Source: Falciphora oryzae
Lineage: Eukaryota > Ascomycota > Sordariomycetes > Magnaporthales > Magnaporthaceae
Length of the DNA stretch: 64,000 nt
Direction of reading: 5' to 3'
Assembly: GCA_000733355.1 (NCBI GenBank)
Contig: JNVV01000005.1
Location: 906,649-970,648 of the forward strand
The position numbers and the translations under genes were made by a program. Below, in pieces: positions 33,543 to 45,427 of this stretch (the first letter of the stretch is position 1; each line of letters opens with the position of its first letter). A model generated the notes under the pieces. The model saw nothing but the letters and a program-made list of their open reading frames with translations, searched no databases and was not told the origin of the DNA.

Positions 33543-35521
33543 TCAGTGTGAGCCTACCTCTACCTGGAAACGGAGCTGACCGTTCGAACGGCTGGTGCTC
33601 CCGTACTTTGCCTGCCACGCGTAAAAGTACATGAGCGCCGCAAACGGCTGCCCGAGCACGGTAAAAGACACCCAGAATATGCAGTTTCCCAGCAGCCTGC
33701 CCGTCGCCGACTGCATCTTCTCCAGCGGCGCCGTGATGGCGATGAGGGGCAGCTGCAGGAACATGCCCAGGAATGCGACGCCTGTCGAGGAAGGGGTTGC
33801 TCGTTAGCGAATCAGGTTGCCTGAGAGAGAAAGAGAAAATGGCAACACCTTACCGATAATGTTATGCGTCGGGATGCCCACAAGAACCTCGTGGAGGATT
33901 GCAGACAAAAGGAAGACCATGAGACTGGCGGCGCGGGGGCTGAAGCCGCGGCCGAGGAGAGGCGAATAGACGTGGCGCTTAAAGTACTGGTACACGGGCT
34001 TGTTCCAGGTGCGCCAGTAGGCGCCCAGCGACTCCGAGTTCCACCAGGGGTCGTAGAAGGAGCGGTCGCCGAAGCGCATGACCTCGGCGAGGGCGTTGAG
34101 GAAGGACTGGAACAGGGCAAAGAAGCCGGCGAGCCAGATGGCGAGCGAGATGGTGGACAGCTTGAGCAGGCGTTCGAGGATGGACATGAAGTCGAGCGAG
34201 GCGATCTTGTCGAGCGAGTTGACGAGGACCGGGGTGGCGTACTGGGCGCTGGCGAACCAGATGAAGACGCTGAGGCAGAAGACCTCGGCGACGCGCTTGG
34301 CCACAAAGACCCAGCGGATGCGGGGGCTGCGCGGGTAGGCGGGCTGGTATATGAGCGTCGGGGCCCACCAGAAGTAGCACAGATTGCCCATCGTGATGTT
34401 CTGCGGGTACGGCTTCTGGGCGTAGAGCTCGGGCAGGGCGTCGCGCTCGCCCTTGGAGGGGTGCAGGTAGGCGTGGCGCAGGTCGCGGTTGGTGAAGGCG
34501 TACGACGCCGTCTTGAGCCACACGATGACGGCGTGCAGCTCCGTCAGGGTGCCTATGAGCGGGTGGTGGATCTGGTAGTAGACGGTGAGCGTCGTGATGG
34601 CGAGCGCCGCCGTGATGTTGACGCCGTGCAGCAGCGCCACCAGCTTCCACGTCGACATGAACTTGCGCGACTCGTCGTCCGTCGGGCTGGCCGTGCCGTC
34701 CTTGGCGCCCGCCGCCGCGTCCGACGACCTCCGGATGCGCGACCGCGAGATCTTGGCCTGGTAGGCCGCGCCCAGCTCGATCAGGTAGGCGGCGAACAGG
34801 AAGCAGGGGATGATCATGTAGAGCGCCACGCCCAGGACCACGTCATGCTTCCTGAAGTCGTGGCAGTGTATGCAGATCAAGACTCCATACTGAGAGGTTG
34901 GCCATGTTTAGCATATTGCAGTTATCTCAGTAAAGGGCAAGTGGATGAAGATATAAATACCTTCTGGATGTTCTCAATCATGAGACGAAGGTTCCCAACA
35001 ACTGCAAAGCTGGTCAGCTGACTGAAAATTGTCGATAGCGCGCTATCACATGTTGGCGGCCACACATGGAGCCCGGTGGGACGTGCATGGGCAGGGCAGC
35101 GTGACGCTATTCAGGCTCAGAGGCCATTGGCCACGGCGGGCAGGGGACCCTTACCCAGCACAATAACCATCAGGTTCCGGAAGCCGACGAAACTGGGAGA
35201 CATCTCGGTGTCATGGCTGAGGCAGGATGGCCGCGACTTTGAGTGCAGGGCCGCGACATGACGGTACTTTCTCTGGAAAGCTCTCTTCAGCTCTTTTTTG
35301 GTGTTCTCGTCGGGTTCGGCATCGCCGCCAAGCTTCTCTGGAACCATCGGCCCGCCATTGCTCTGCGGCTGCTCCTGTTGCTCCTGCTCGGCCGGCCGGC
35401 GTTGTTTGACGGTGCCGTTGCCGTTGCCGCTGCCGCTGCCATTGGCAGCAGTCGAGTCCAAGCCACCGTTGGACGAGGCGTCGAGGCTTGTTGCAGTCGC
35501 CGTTTCCGTCGCCATGTTCAT
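33543..35521 (-). CDS. DGAT1: diacylglycerol O-acyltransferase, DGAT1/MBOAT type
   Basis: Four exons (35521-35155, 35001-34961, 34889-33854, 33781-33543) encode 560 residues. The ER enzyme makes triacylglycerol from diacylglycerol and acyl-CoA. A disordered Ser/Gly/Gln-rich N-terminus of about 90 residues precedes the first membrane segment (LMVIVLVVGNLRLMIENIQK, split by the first intron). MBOAT hallmarks follow: FYDPWWNSES near residue 411, and an HE-containing segment ILHEVLVGIPTHN with the likely catalytic His near 471. The C-terminal motif is AALMYFYAW. The FYxxWWN-type motif fits DGAT1 or the related sterol acyltransferases (Are). The PWWN form and overall layout favour DGAT1. ATG 35515, two codons inside, is an alternative start. 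The last codons after FQ|GTAGAG could instead be intron. Confidence 0.9.
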
Positions 35522-37100
35522 CCCGATCGTACCCGATCCTGCACAGGCTGTTGTAATTCCGACAGATGATAAGACAAGGGATGGCGAAGGGAGGGGAAAT
35601 GATGAGTAGAAAAGAGCCCCGAGCGAAAGAGTGAATGGGGGAAGAAAATAAAAACAAAAAAAACAAAAAACAAAAAAAAAAAGAGCCCTCAAGCTAGAAG
35701 AAAAAAGCTTTTCTCTTTTTTTTTCTTGGTCTCTACTGTTCGGCGTTGGCTGTGCTGGACCCTGCAGGCCTCGGCTTCTTTTTCTGGCGTCTTCTCAGTG
35801 GGAGCAAAGTGGCAGGAGTGGACGAATGGGTCGGTCTTATTCTGGAAGCAGCACGCAGCAAGCGCAGGCAAGAGCCAGCCCGAGATCCCGCCTGGCGGGA
35901 GGTGCTTGGACGGCACGGTGTTTGACAGGGGCTACACCCACTGCGAGTGGAGGGGCAGACCAGGCATGGAACGCCCAGGTACGGGTAAAAAAGGGGAAAG
36001 GGGCCTCGGAAAGGGGCGTTTGTTTTGTGTGAATTTGCTTGGAGGGCAAGAATCGCATCACTAGTCGGCACGCAGGACGGACGGGACAGAAGTTTATAGC
36101 CAGGAACCCCTCTTGTCAGGGCAGCTCGACCCTGACAATCGTCCCATGTGGAAAGGTCTCGGCGGCATCGCAGGCTTGCATTACGTCGCTGTGATATCTG
36201 CATCAGCCACACCTGCAGTCCCCGCATGCGCCAGCTTTAGATCCAGGTCTGGACCGGTGGCGATTGTCTGGAGCTGCCTATCTCCTGCCTCGGTACCTAC
36301 CTACCTATCTAGGTACCCATGTACCTTGCCTAGAGGTTAGATAGGCGACGAAAGTCTGGGCAGGTTGGACAAGACGGGAATGGTAGGCAACGCCTGTGGC
36401 AGGGGAACACCTGCTGTGCACACGCCGTTCTGTTCGGGGCAAAAAGATAGCAGCACATCAATGCGCTGGGCTTGGCCAGGATTTGCTAAGCACACCCAAC
36501 TCAATCTGTCGTTCGGGCATTGCCGGGGCCTCAGCTGGGGCTTCGAATGTGGGGCCCCAGAGCCCTTGCGCCAGCTCTCGCGACGAATCCGGTGAATCGC
36601 CATCACGTCTCGCGAAACGCGCCTTGGCCTTTTTTTGTGCCAGTCTTCCATTGCCCAACCCCGACGAAACAACACACACAACTCCAGGCGCTGGAATGAA
36701 CCGTCGCATATCATCAAAATAATACCAGTGACCAGGCTGCGTCACGCAGCAACACGCACATTATTGACTCTGGAGGCAGCGAGGCTATCACGTCTCTGGC
36801 CTGGCCCGTTCTTTGTCCTGCCTTGCGCTGCACTCCCACCAAAGTAGCAAACCGTGTCCGAGCTGCAGCCCTCCGTTGGTCACAGCTCCAGGCTCTTTTC
36901 TTATTTTCTATTTTTGAGAAGCCGTTCTCGGGAGGAGCAAGGCCGTGCAGACACCAGTGGTCTATTCCCGTCCTGTGAGAGCTCATAGTCGCAGTCACAA
37001 AATAAACACAAGCGACCAGGATCTGCCTTGAAACCCCAACGCCGGCGGAGGGGAGGGGACATCAGAAGAGACAGAGCCACGCTAGAGGGCGCTTGTCGCC
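35522..37100. promoter_or_regulatory. divergent promoter region, DGAT1 / Pfs2
   Basis: This 1.6-kb spacer between opposite start codons contains A/T tracts near 35645-35725 and a TACC/TAGG-rich microsatellite (36294-36327). No gene is supported. Confidence 0.5.
36294..36327. repeat. TACC/TAGG microsatellite
   Basis: Repeated TACC units followed by TAGGTACC, partly palindromic. Short patches of this kind are common in Sordariomycete intergenic DNA; a shorter piece occurs near 19792. Confidence 0.6.
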
Positions 37101-39686
37101 ATGGCTTACGAGCCGAGAGGAGGTGGAGGCGGCGGCGGTGACTTCGGCGGAGGGGGTGCCGATGGCACTCATCTCCGGCCCAGAGGACGGAGTGAGTGAT
37201 CGTATCTCAGTTTTGTTCTTCCTTTTTCCTACTACCACCACCCGCATCAAATATCCACCAGGTCAAAGACCAGCAAGAGAGCCCTGTGCTGCCAGCTGGC
37301 CAGCCGACCAATCGGGGGCCGGGGCTGCCAATATACCTGGCGAGCCTCCTGGCTTATAGGCCGTCTGTCTGGTATGCCGGCTGCACCGCCTGTTTTGCTG
37401 TCCTAGAGTCTCTCTTTCCTTTTTGGGATGGGCAACCGCTATGGTTCTTACACCCACACACTCCCCGTTCTGTTCTATACCGGACAGACTTCTATGCATC
37501 AACCCTCACCGGAACAGTCTGGCTTTGCCAGCAATGAGGTTGATAGAACCTCTTCTTGATCCGTCTCTACCCTATTCTTATCTATTATTACCTCCCCCGT
37601 GGTCATGATGGCTGTTCCCAGCACCGGCCCGTCTCCAGGCGAGACTGGGGAGCTGCCTGCCGTTGCTCGCATTGGCACTATTCAGAACATACATATTACC
37701 ACCAAGGGCACCCGCGATGCCCGTATCACCAACCACTGGAATCACCTTACTAACCAATATCTTTTGAGGACCAAAGGGCCCGTGACCGACTACTCGTCGA
37801 CGCTTGTACGCTGGATGCGCCATAGGGAGGCGCGGTACAAGGGCGCGTATCATGGAGGGGTCGAGAGGCCCAGCCCGAGCTATATCATCAATATGCTCCC
37901 GCCGCACGCGAGAGTCAACAACGCAGCCGACTCGCTGCCCGTCAGGCACCTACACTCATCCCTGAACAAAGTGAAGCACCCCATCAACGTGGTTAAATGG
38001 ACTCCGGAGGGTCGGCGGCTGCTCACGGCGTCGAGCGGCGGCGAGTTCACGCTGTGGAACGGCACGGGCTTCAACTTCGAGACTATAATGCAGGCGCATG
38101 AGGCGGCGATCCGGGCCTGCGCCTACTCGCACCGCGACGAGTGGCTGCTGTCGGGCGACCACGACGGCATCATCCACTACTGGCAGCCCAACTTCAACAA
38201 CGTCGAGACCATCCGCGACTCCAAGGACACGGTGCGCGACATCGCCTTTGCGCCCAACGACTCCAAGTTCGTCGTCGCCACCGACGACGCCGCCCTCAAG
38301 GTCTACGACTTTGCCGGCGCCACGCGCGAGGCCACCCTGAGCGGCCACCACTGGGAGACCAAGGCCTGCGACTGGCACCCCAACAAGGGCCTGATCGTGT
38401 CGGGCTCCAAGGACCACCTGGTCAAGCTCTGGGACCCGCGCTCCGGCCGCTGCCTGACCACGCTGCGCGGCCACAAGAACACCATCACCAAGACCGTGTT
38501 CGAGAAGGTCCGCGGCATGTGCCTGGCCACCTCGGCCCGCGACCAGACGGCCCGCGTCTTCGACCTGCGCATGATGCGCGACATCTGCCTGCTGCGCGGC
38601 CACGAGAAGGACATCACCACCCTGGCCTGGCACCCCATCCACCCAAACATGCTCAGCACCGGCGGCTCCGAGGGCTCGCTGTTCCACTACATCCTCGACG
38701 AGCCCAACACGCCCGACGGCCGCCAGCTCACCGTGGCCCCCTACGACAGCGCCGACCCGGCCGAGACGCCGGCCCAGGTCATCTTCCCGGCCCACAAGCT
38801 GCCCTACGCCCACGACTTCGCCATCTGGTCGCTCGACTGGCACCCGCTGGGCCACATCCTCGCCTCGGGCTCCAACGACCGCATCACCCGCTTCTGGACC
38901 CGCGCCCGGCCCGGCGACGGCGACGAGATCCTCAACGACCGCTACCACATCGGCGAGGCCGCCGCCGAGGCCCGCGGCACCTGGGACCGCCGCGGCCACC
39001 GCCGCCAGCGCCAGGAGGAGGAGGAGCAGGAGATGCAGGACGAGCTCGAAGGGCTCGTCGACCAAAAGGCCCCCGTCGCCGCCAACGGCGCCCCCGTCCT
39101 GCCCGGCCTCACCGCCGGCCTCCCGGGCCTCCCAGGCCTCAACCTGGCCACCAACCCCGGAGCGGCAGCCGCCGTCGCGATCCCCGGCGTCAAGACCGGC
39201 GCCTCGTCCGCCCCTGACGGCAGCGCCCCGCCGGTGCCGGCGCCGCCGCTGCCCCTCCCGTTCCCGCTCCTGGGCCCCGACGGCCGCCCGCTGCCGATCC
39301 CGGACCCCAACAACCCGCTCGACTTTACAAAGATCGCCGAGATGATGCAGAAGGCCGGCCTGCCCATGCCGCAGCCCGGCATGATCCCCCCGGGATTCAT
39401 CCCCCCGCCCCCGCCGGGCATGGCCGCTGGGATCCCGGGCTTCCCCCCACCCCCGCCGCTGCTGCCGCCCGGCCTGGCTTTCCCCGCCGCTGCCGCTTCG
39501 GGAGCGCCGCCCGTCCCGCCCGTCCCTGGCTTCCCGGGCCTGGGCGCTGCTGCCGCCGCCGCTGCTGCTTCTGGGCAGGATCAGAGCGACTCGGGCGACT
39601 CGGGCCGCAGGCGCGCGCCGCTGCCGTCACAGGAGGAGAGCCTGCGCATGGAGCAGAACAGGGGCCACTACACGCGTGCCCGGTAG
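37101..39686 (+). CDS. pfs2: polyadenylation factor subunit Pfs2 (WD40)
   Basis: Two exons (37101-37191 and 37777-39686) encode 666 residues. Pfs2 (WDR33 in animals) is a WD40 scaffold of the cleavage and polyadenylation factor that recognises the poly(A) signal. Exon 1 gives a Gly-rich N-terminus (MAYEPRGGGGGG). The join A|GG at 37191/37777 yields RGRRPVTDYSSTLVRWMRHR, the expected Pfs2 start before YKGAY. Seven or so WD repeats follow from about residue 100 (for example VNVVKWTPEGRRLL-like, HYWQPNF, VKLWDPRSG, ARVFDLRM, TRFWTRARPG). The C-terminal third is Pro/Gly/Ala-rich. The intron is 585 nt, unusually long here, but has TTACTAAC 24-31 nt before the acceptor. A GTG/ATG-initiated reading inside the intron is open into exon 2. 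Confidence 0.92.
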
Positions 39687-40714
39687 AGGTTGGGTCGCGG
39701 CAAAAAAGTGGTCGGCATCGGTAGTTGGGCGACGGAGGTCGGTGGGTGTCCAGTGTTGATGCTACATACCTTTTTTTCAGTTGTTCCAGAGTGAAGCTTC
39801 TTTTTTCTCAAAAGGGGAGAGAGATGACAAAAACGTGTTTCGGGCCCGCCTGTGTATCATAATACGGGTGATTTTTTTCCCCTTGGTATTGCTAGTTCGA
39901 AGGCCACCTCTCACAGGGACGATGGACATTCCGCAGGGCTAGATAAGCAAGGCTACTCCATTATCCTCACTCGGCGCTGCAGAATCATCGAATAGGAATT
40001 CCCCGGCGACTTGAGTGGGATTGTGCATACGGATAATCGTTCTCACGCCTAGCTAGCTCTTAGACTTGTGTGGTAGTGACAGTGTCAGCTGACCCTCGGG
40101 TTGCTTATCCTCGCTTTCCAAGACATTCATTCCTACTTTTCCCGCTCTCATGTGAGTTGAAATGACTGAGCCCCGACCGCCGTGACGGCGACCAGGCACA
40201 AGACGCTTACGAGCAAGCCACGTGCTGCGATGACTATCCATGACGTCTATGACGTATATCGCTTTGCTGGCGTCATCTGCTATCTGGAGATTAAATTTGT
40301 GTCTATCTAGAAGGGCTTAAAAGCGTGAAAGCAAAAAAAAAAAAAAAAACGCGTTCTAACCTCTTCAAAGGAAAATGCAACAGATGCAGCCTGTCTCTCC
40401 GCCCGTCTGATGCACGGGTGTGCGCATATGTACACTCGCCGCAGCAAATGTGCCTCGGCCCATAGAAAAAAGAGAAACTGAGATGAAAAAGCTAGAGAAC
40501 AAGAGAAAAGAAAACGTGAAAATCGTCAACAGAAACAAGGTGGGAAATATGCAAAACGCCCACCAATGCTGGCCACATGCGCTTCCGTCTGTTCTAGATG
40601 AAAATGCGTGCACAGACAAAACCTTGATGCAAGAGGAGTCGAGAAAAAGTGACCGAAAAGTCTGCTCATAAACAGAGGATCAAAAAAGGAAAGGAGGGAA
40701 ATAAGAGAAATGGC
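39687..40714. other. convergent intergenic region
   Basis: 3' flanks of Pfs2 and Nuc1, with an A17-like run near 40333. No coding exon seen. Confidence 0.5.
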
Positions 40715-41770
40715 TCAAGCCTTGGGCGCCGCCAGCTTGGGCTGACCGCCCTTGGCAAACGACTTCTGGCGGTCCGAGTAGTCCTTGACGACAATGGAGC
40801 ACGACGTGTCAGCGCAGAGGCGCCTGCGACGGCTGGCGGGCAGCTTGGAGGCGAACTCGAGCCCCGAGGCGCGCTCGACGGCCTCGAGCGGCACCTCAAA
40901 GTCGACCAGGGGCTTGTCGTTGGGGATCGGGGCGTTGGGCAGTACAAAGGCCCCCAAAGCGACGTTGCCGCCGGGCCCCTTGCCGTCCTCGGCGAAGATG
41001 ACCTTGTAAAAGTGCGTCGGCACGGCGACGTTGGGCGGGCTGCCGATCATCTCGTACTTGACGTACCACTTGCCGTCGGCCTCGCGCTTGGGCAGGTAGA
41101 GCGGGCCCGTGACGACGCGGACCGAGGGGTAGCGGGTGGTGAGGCGGCGGCAAAAGTCCTCAAAGTGGGCCCAATAGTCGCGGTTGAACCCTTCGCCGAC
41201 CTGGGGGCACATGTTGGACAGGTAAAAGGTCTCGTCCATGGCGGTCTGGGACCACTTGCAGTCGGCGGCGGGGACCTGGTGCCCCCGGTCGAAGCCGGAG
41301 CGGAAGTAGTCCTTGAGCCGGGCGCGGAACTGCTCGGACACGGCCGGGTCCTCGAGGAAGGCCGAGTTCTTGCGGTCGCCGCTGCGCTGGGCGAGCGAGG
41401 CCGGCGTCATGTGCTCGGCGACCCAGTGCGGGTTGCGCAGGCGGCGGTCGTACGACGACACTAGCGCTTGTCGTGTTGCCAGGTCCGCCACGGGGCCCGG
41501 GAAGCCGTACTGGAAGAGCCCTGCCGGGTCGACGGGCGCGCCGGCGGCGACGGCCCCGCCCAGGGCTGCTGTGGGGACTGCGGGTTGTTGATAGTCGAAC
41601 CTTGGGACGGCCGGGGCGCCGGCGGGAGGGCTGGGTATCGGTGTGCTGCTGGCCGTGGGCGCCTTGGTCTCGACGCCCCGCGGCGAGCGGAGAGAGTACA
41701 TGGCTGCAGTGGCTGCGGCTCCTGTGCCAGCGCTGATGGCAGCAATGACGGCGATGGTGGCTTTAGACAT
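40715..41770 (-). CDS. nuc1: mitochondrial endonuclease G-type nuclease Nuc1
   Basis: A single exon encodes 351 residues. This sugar-nonspecific DNA/RNA nuclease of the mitochondrial intermembrane space takes part in mtDNA maintenance and cell death. The N-terminus has a hydrophobic segment (about 3-24) that can serve as targeting and anchor sequence, then a Pro/Ala-rich linker. The DNA/RNA non-specific endonuclease domain runs from about residue 88. Its active-site motif DRGHQVPA is at 161-168 (His164 as general base), followed by the Mg-binding Asn region LSNMCPQ. The length is close to yeast Nuc1 (329). The start codon is the first in frame and gives the expected short pre-sequence. Confidence 0.95.
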   Translation of the reverse strand: MSKATIAVIAAISAGTGAAATAAMYSLRSPRGVETKAPTASSTPIPSPPAGAPAVPRFDYQQPAVPTAALGGAVAAGAPVDPAGLFQYGFPGPVADLATRQALVSSYDRRLRNPHWVAEHMTPASLAQRSGDRKNSAFLEDPAVSEQFRARLKDYFRSGFDRGHQVPAADCKWSQTAMDETFYLSNMCPQVGEGFNRDYWAHFEDFCRRLTTRYPSVRVVTGPLYLPKREADGKWYVKYEMIGSPPNVAVPTHFYKVIFAEDGKGPGGNVALGAFVLPNAPIPNDKPLVDFEVPLEAVERASGLEFASKLPASRRRRLCADTSCSIVVKDYSDRQKSFAKGGQPKLAAPKA

Positions 41771-43606
41771 GGTGAGCGGCGGAGGCGCTGCGAGCCAGAT
41801 ACAAGGCGGCGGAATGGCTCAAATAGTCTTGTAAGGACTGATTATCTGCCCGGATATCTACTGCCTGCTTGCGAGGACTACGAGTCACCAGGGAGCTGAC
41901 ACTGAGCTTGACGGTATGCACGAGGCTCGGGCTGAGAGGCTGACCGAGGCGGCTGTGAGGCCCCGTGGTGGTTTCGATGCCAGGGAAAAGGCAGCTGGTG
42001 ATCGCGTCCCGGCTAGACAATGTCTTGGATTTTTTTCCTTTGCGCGCTGCAAGGAACGAGGGGATCAGGCGGGGTTGGGATCCAGTTTTTTTCCTCGCTC
42101 CCGCTTCAGCTCAAGTGTTACAACCAGCTGACAAAAGTACCGCTCACTTTTCAATATTCCACCCCACGGCCGAAATCTACCCTGTATTTCAACGCAAGCC
42201 TGCACAATCAATTCTGTTTCAATTAATACGAAAATTTGGGATATAGAAAAACAGTGGCAGCAAATTCCGTGGGTATTTTTTCCACTATTTTACGCACCAC
42301 TCTTCCGCATTTGCGTTGGTAGGGTTGGTAAGAACGCGTCGCGGGATTGCGGGGCCAAAAAAAATCGAAGCGATACTTTTGTCTTCCCACTTAGGTAAGG
42401 CAGTCTGGACACGGGTGGCGGCGAGTCGCGGCGCTGCTGACAATTCCTCGACGGGCGGTTGGGATGGCGCACTGAAAAAAGGTTGATAAGCCAACCTAGC
42501 AATGCTGAGAACCCGGATGGCCAGGCCAAGGCGAGGTGTCCCCCGCGCGACGCGCTTGCACAAGTCAGTGGCGCCCGCGCTGGCCAGGACCCCCTAACCG
42601 TCCGACTGACGGCATCCTGGGCTGGCCAACAGGGTGCGCGATACCCCTCAAAATGGCGGTCAGGTTCGGGGCCTTGGTGCAGCAGTTCAGAGGCATCTTG
42701 TCAACGGCGTATTCTGTAGCTAGTGGTTGTGTGTGCTGCTATATAAGCCCCGTCGGCCGCATGGTGTTGGCGGCAGATTCCACCTTCACATCATTGATCA
42801 CGCCTTGATCTCATCGCGACGACATTATTTTGCGGACCCCATCCAGCTGCTTCCACCCGCCTGAAGAGCACCCCCACCAAAAAAGCCAAAGGCGCCCGAT
42901 CTGGCAGGAGGCGCTGTTTCGATCCTGTCTCGGCAGCATCAACGACGCAACCCAGCTCCACCCTTCTATGTTTATCCCTCTGCCGCAACGGCTGCTATTT
43001 TGAAGCTTCCTTTCTAGACTTGAAGATATTTCCTAGATCTGCTAGGCTTAGTTGCCGATTCCATTGCCTGGTTGTTGCGTGATCCATCTCCTGCACAGAC
43101 AAATCTTACGCTGTTCCTTGTCTCCATCTTTGCCCGCGCCTTGTCAGCCCAATCCTTGCCCCATCCGAGCTCACCTCTGCCTGCGCCTCACACCCTTGCC
43201 GTGGTTCGCGCGCGCTGCATCGCCCGACTGCCTTCTGCCCACGACTATTTATTTCGCGGTTCCTATTCCTCGCCTACTATGACCCCGGCCAGATCCTGGA
43301 GATAGGCCTGTTTGTTAGTGGCGGCAAGCGGAAGAAGGGAAGGTCGTGCCGTGTTTCGCCTCCTCGTCGCGTTTCCTACCTAAGTTCCCAAGCCTCCAGC
43401 GCTTCCTACCATCCTATCCTCCGATCTTTCCTACGGCGCGATCCGACGTACACGACCTCACCGAACTCCCGAAAACGCTCCGAACAAGTCGCACCCGATA
43501 TACCGGTACCCGACCCGACAAACGCCCGCTGTGCGACAAGCAAGCCCTGGGCGCCTGGCTGGCTGGCTGCCATTGCCTGAGCGCGCAGACGTATCCCGCA
43601 GCGGCC
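41771..43606. promoter_or_regulatory. divergent promoter region, Nuc1 / zinc transporter
   Basis: 1.8 kb between opposite start codons. An AT-richer patch lies at 42110-42300. A TATA-like box at 42739 and a C/T-rich stretch to 43300 suggest a long 5' leader for the transporter. Confidence 0.5.
42739..42747 (+). promoter_or_regulatory. TATA-like box upstream of the zinc transporter
   Basis: CTATATAAG at 42739-42747 is a good TATA match. If used, the 5' leader would be over 800 nt or contain an intron. Confidence 0.3.
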
Positions 43607-45427
43607 ATGTCCCTATCCGACAGCGCAAATGACACCCGCGGGTGGGTCATGTGCGTCGTGAGCGGCATAGGTATGTGCTCATTCCGCCCGCCTATCCGTC
43701 GTGCTTCTGTGCGCTTGGGCTGCCGTCTTGAGAATTGCGAAGGGCTGACACGGGTCGCTGCATCGGCCGAACTCGCAAAGCCTGCGTTGCTGGTGCCTCA
43801 ATCATCTGTGTGGACTCCCTGGTGCGCCTGTTTCCGGGCCAGAAGCGCTTCAGGATAGAGGAGAGCAATGCCTTTCTTGCGTGCTCCCTGAGCTTGAGCT
43901 TCGGCGTCATGGTTAGTTCCGGCCTGGCCCCCGTTCGTCGTTTCACTCTTGGTTTACACGCATTGTCCCCCGCGACAGATATTCTCCGCCTTGTACAACA
44001 TGCTCCCCGCGTCCAAGCGCTATTTGCTCAAGGCGGGGTGGCGCGATCAAGAGGCCAGCTTCCTCATGATGGGCTGCTTCGTCGGCGGCTTCATCGGCAT
44101 CCAGGTCATCTCCAGGCTCCTCCACCGCCTGATGCCCTCGCACGTTGTCGACTGCGACCACACCCACGACGAACATGCCCACGACGCCCACGCGGAGCAC
44201 GACCACGGCCACGGCCACAACCACGGCCCGAGCAGGCGTCAGTCGAGATTGGTGCGCCGGCACTCGTCCAAGGGCAGGTCCCCTGGGCCGGCCATGGTGA
44301 CAACCCTCATGGGTCAGAACGCGGCCGTCACCGAGTCGACGCCCCTGCTGCCCTCCGAGCGAGCAGCCGACGGCATCGTCTCGCCCAAGGATGCGCCCGC
44401 GAGTGGGGATGCTTCCAGGCTACCCCTTCACGGCCATGCTGCCGCGCATGCGCCCGATGACTTGAGCTTCTCCCTTGCTAGGAGACCGTCTATAATCCAA
44501 GTTCGAGATCGTCTCGTGTCCTTTGTGAAGGACACAAAAGCTAATTGCGACGAGATGGGCCCCTGCTACGGCTACACGGACCCCTGCGGCCAGGAGTGCT
44601 TCAAGCACCTAAGCTCCCGCTCAGCGCTGTCGCGGGTCCCCACGGCCCTACGCACCACGACCTGGTTCTCCAGCGCGCACCCCATTAATCCCGTTTCTGA
44701 AGAGGGCCGGGTCGCAGAGGTCACATCCCCAATGTGCCGATTAAGCAGAGCTCGGTCGCGCGAGGCGGCGCACAGTCACGATCACGACCATGGCCACGGC
44801 AGTGCTCACCACGCCCATCACGACCACAGGCATCATGATCATGAGAATCACGATCACGACCATGATGATCACGATTCACAGGCGTCGACGCCCTTCTGCG
44901 ACGCCGAGGACGACGTGGAGGCCCAGCACCACCACCACGTTCCCACCAACGCCTTCATGGCCATCGGGCTGCAGACGGTGATCGCCATCGCGCTGCACAA
45001 GTTCCCCGAGGGTTTTATTACCTACGCCACCAACATGGCAAACCCGGCCCTGGGCTTCAACGTCTTCATGGCCCTCTTCGTCCACAACATCGCCGAGGGC
45101 TTCTCCATGGCCTTGCCTCTATACATGGCGCTGGGCAGCCGGGCGAAGGCCATCGGCCTCTCGTCGGTCCTAGGTGGCCTCAGCCAGCCCGCGGGAGCCG
45201 CCATCGCCTGGCTCTGGTTCAAGGTCGCGCGCAGGTCGCACTTCCGCATCGACAACGTCGCCTACGCCGTCCTGTTCGCAGTCACGGCGGGCATCATGGC
45301 CAGCGTCGCGCTCCAGCTCTTTGTCGAGAGCCTGAGCCTGAACCACAACCGGAACCTTAGCATCGCTTTTGCGTTTCTGGGGATGATCATGCTGGGGCTG
45401 AGCAGTGCCCTGGTTGATGATGAGTAG
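43607..45427 (+). CDS. zrt3: ZIP-family zinc transporter, Zrt3-like (vacuolar)
   Basis: Three exons (43607-43670, 43781-43911, 43979-45427) encode 547 residues. Zrt3 exports zinc from the vacuole to the cytosol. The first hydrophobic segments straddle the two introns (GWVMCVVSGIACVAGASIICVDSLV; FSALYNM). A very long central loop carries two His/Asp-rich clusters (about 44155-44230 and 44770-44940), which probably bind zinc. The C-terminal half has the ZIP metal-site helices: ALHKFPEGFITY and LFVHNIAEGFSMALPLYMA, each with the HxxxEG pattern. It ends with short hydrophobic helices. The sites and loop position fit ZIP proteins of the Zrt3/ZIP11 kind rather than plasma-membrane Zrt1/2. Vacuolar location is inferred from the family. 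Confidence 0.92.

Noticed and set aside
37599..37776. Using the longer open frame as the N-terminus of Pfs2
   Set aside because: It gives no family resemblance, whereas splicing 37191 to 37777 restores the expected RPVTDYSSTLVRW start and uses a TTACTAAC branch site.
37956..39065. 369-codon minus-strand frame
   Set aside because: Antisense shadow of Pfs2; mirror composition of WD-repeat codons.
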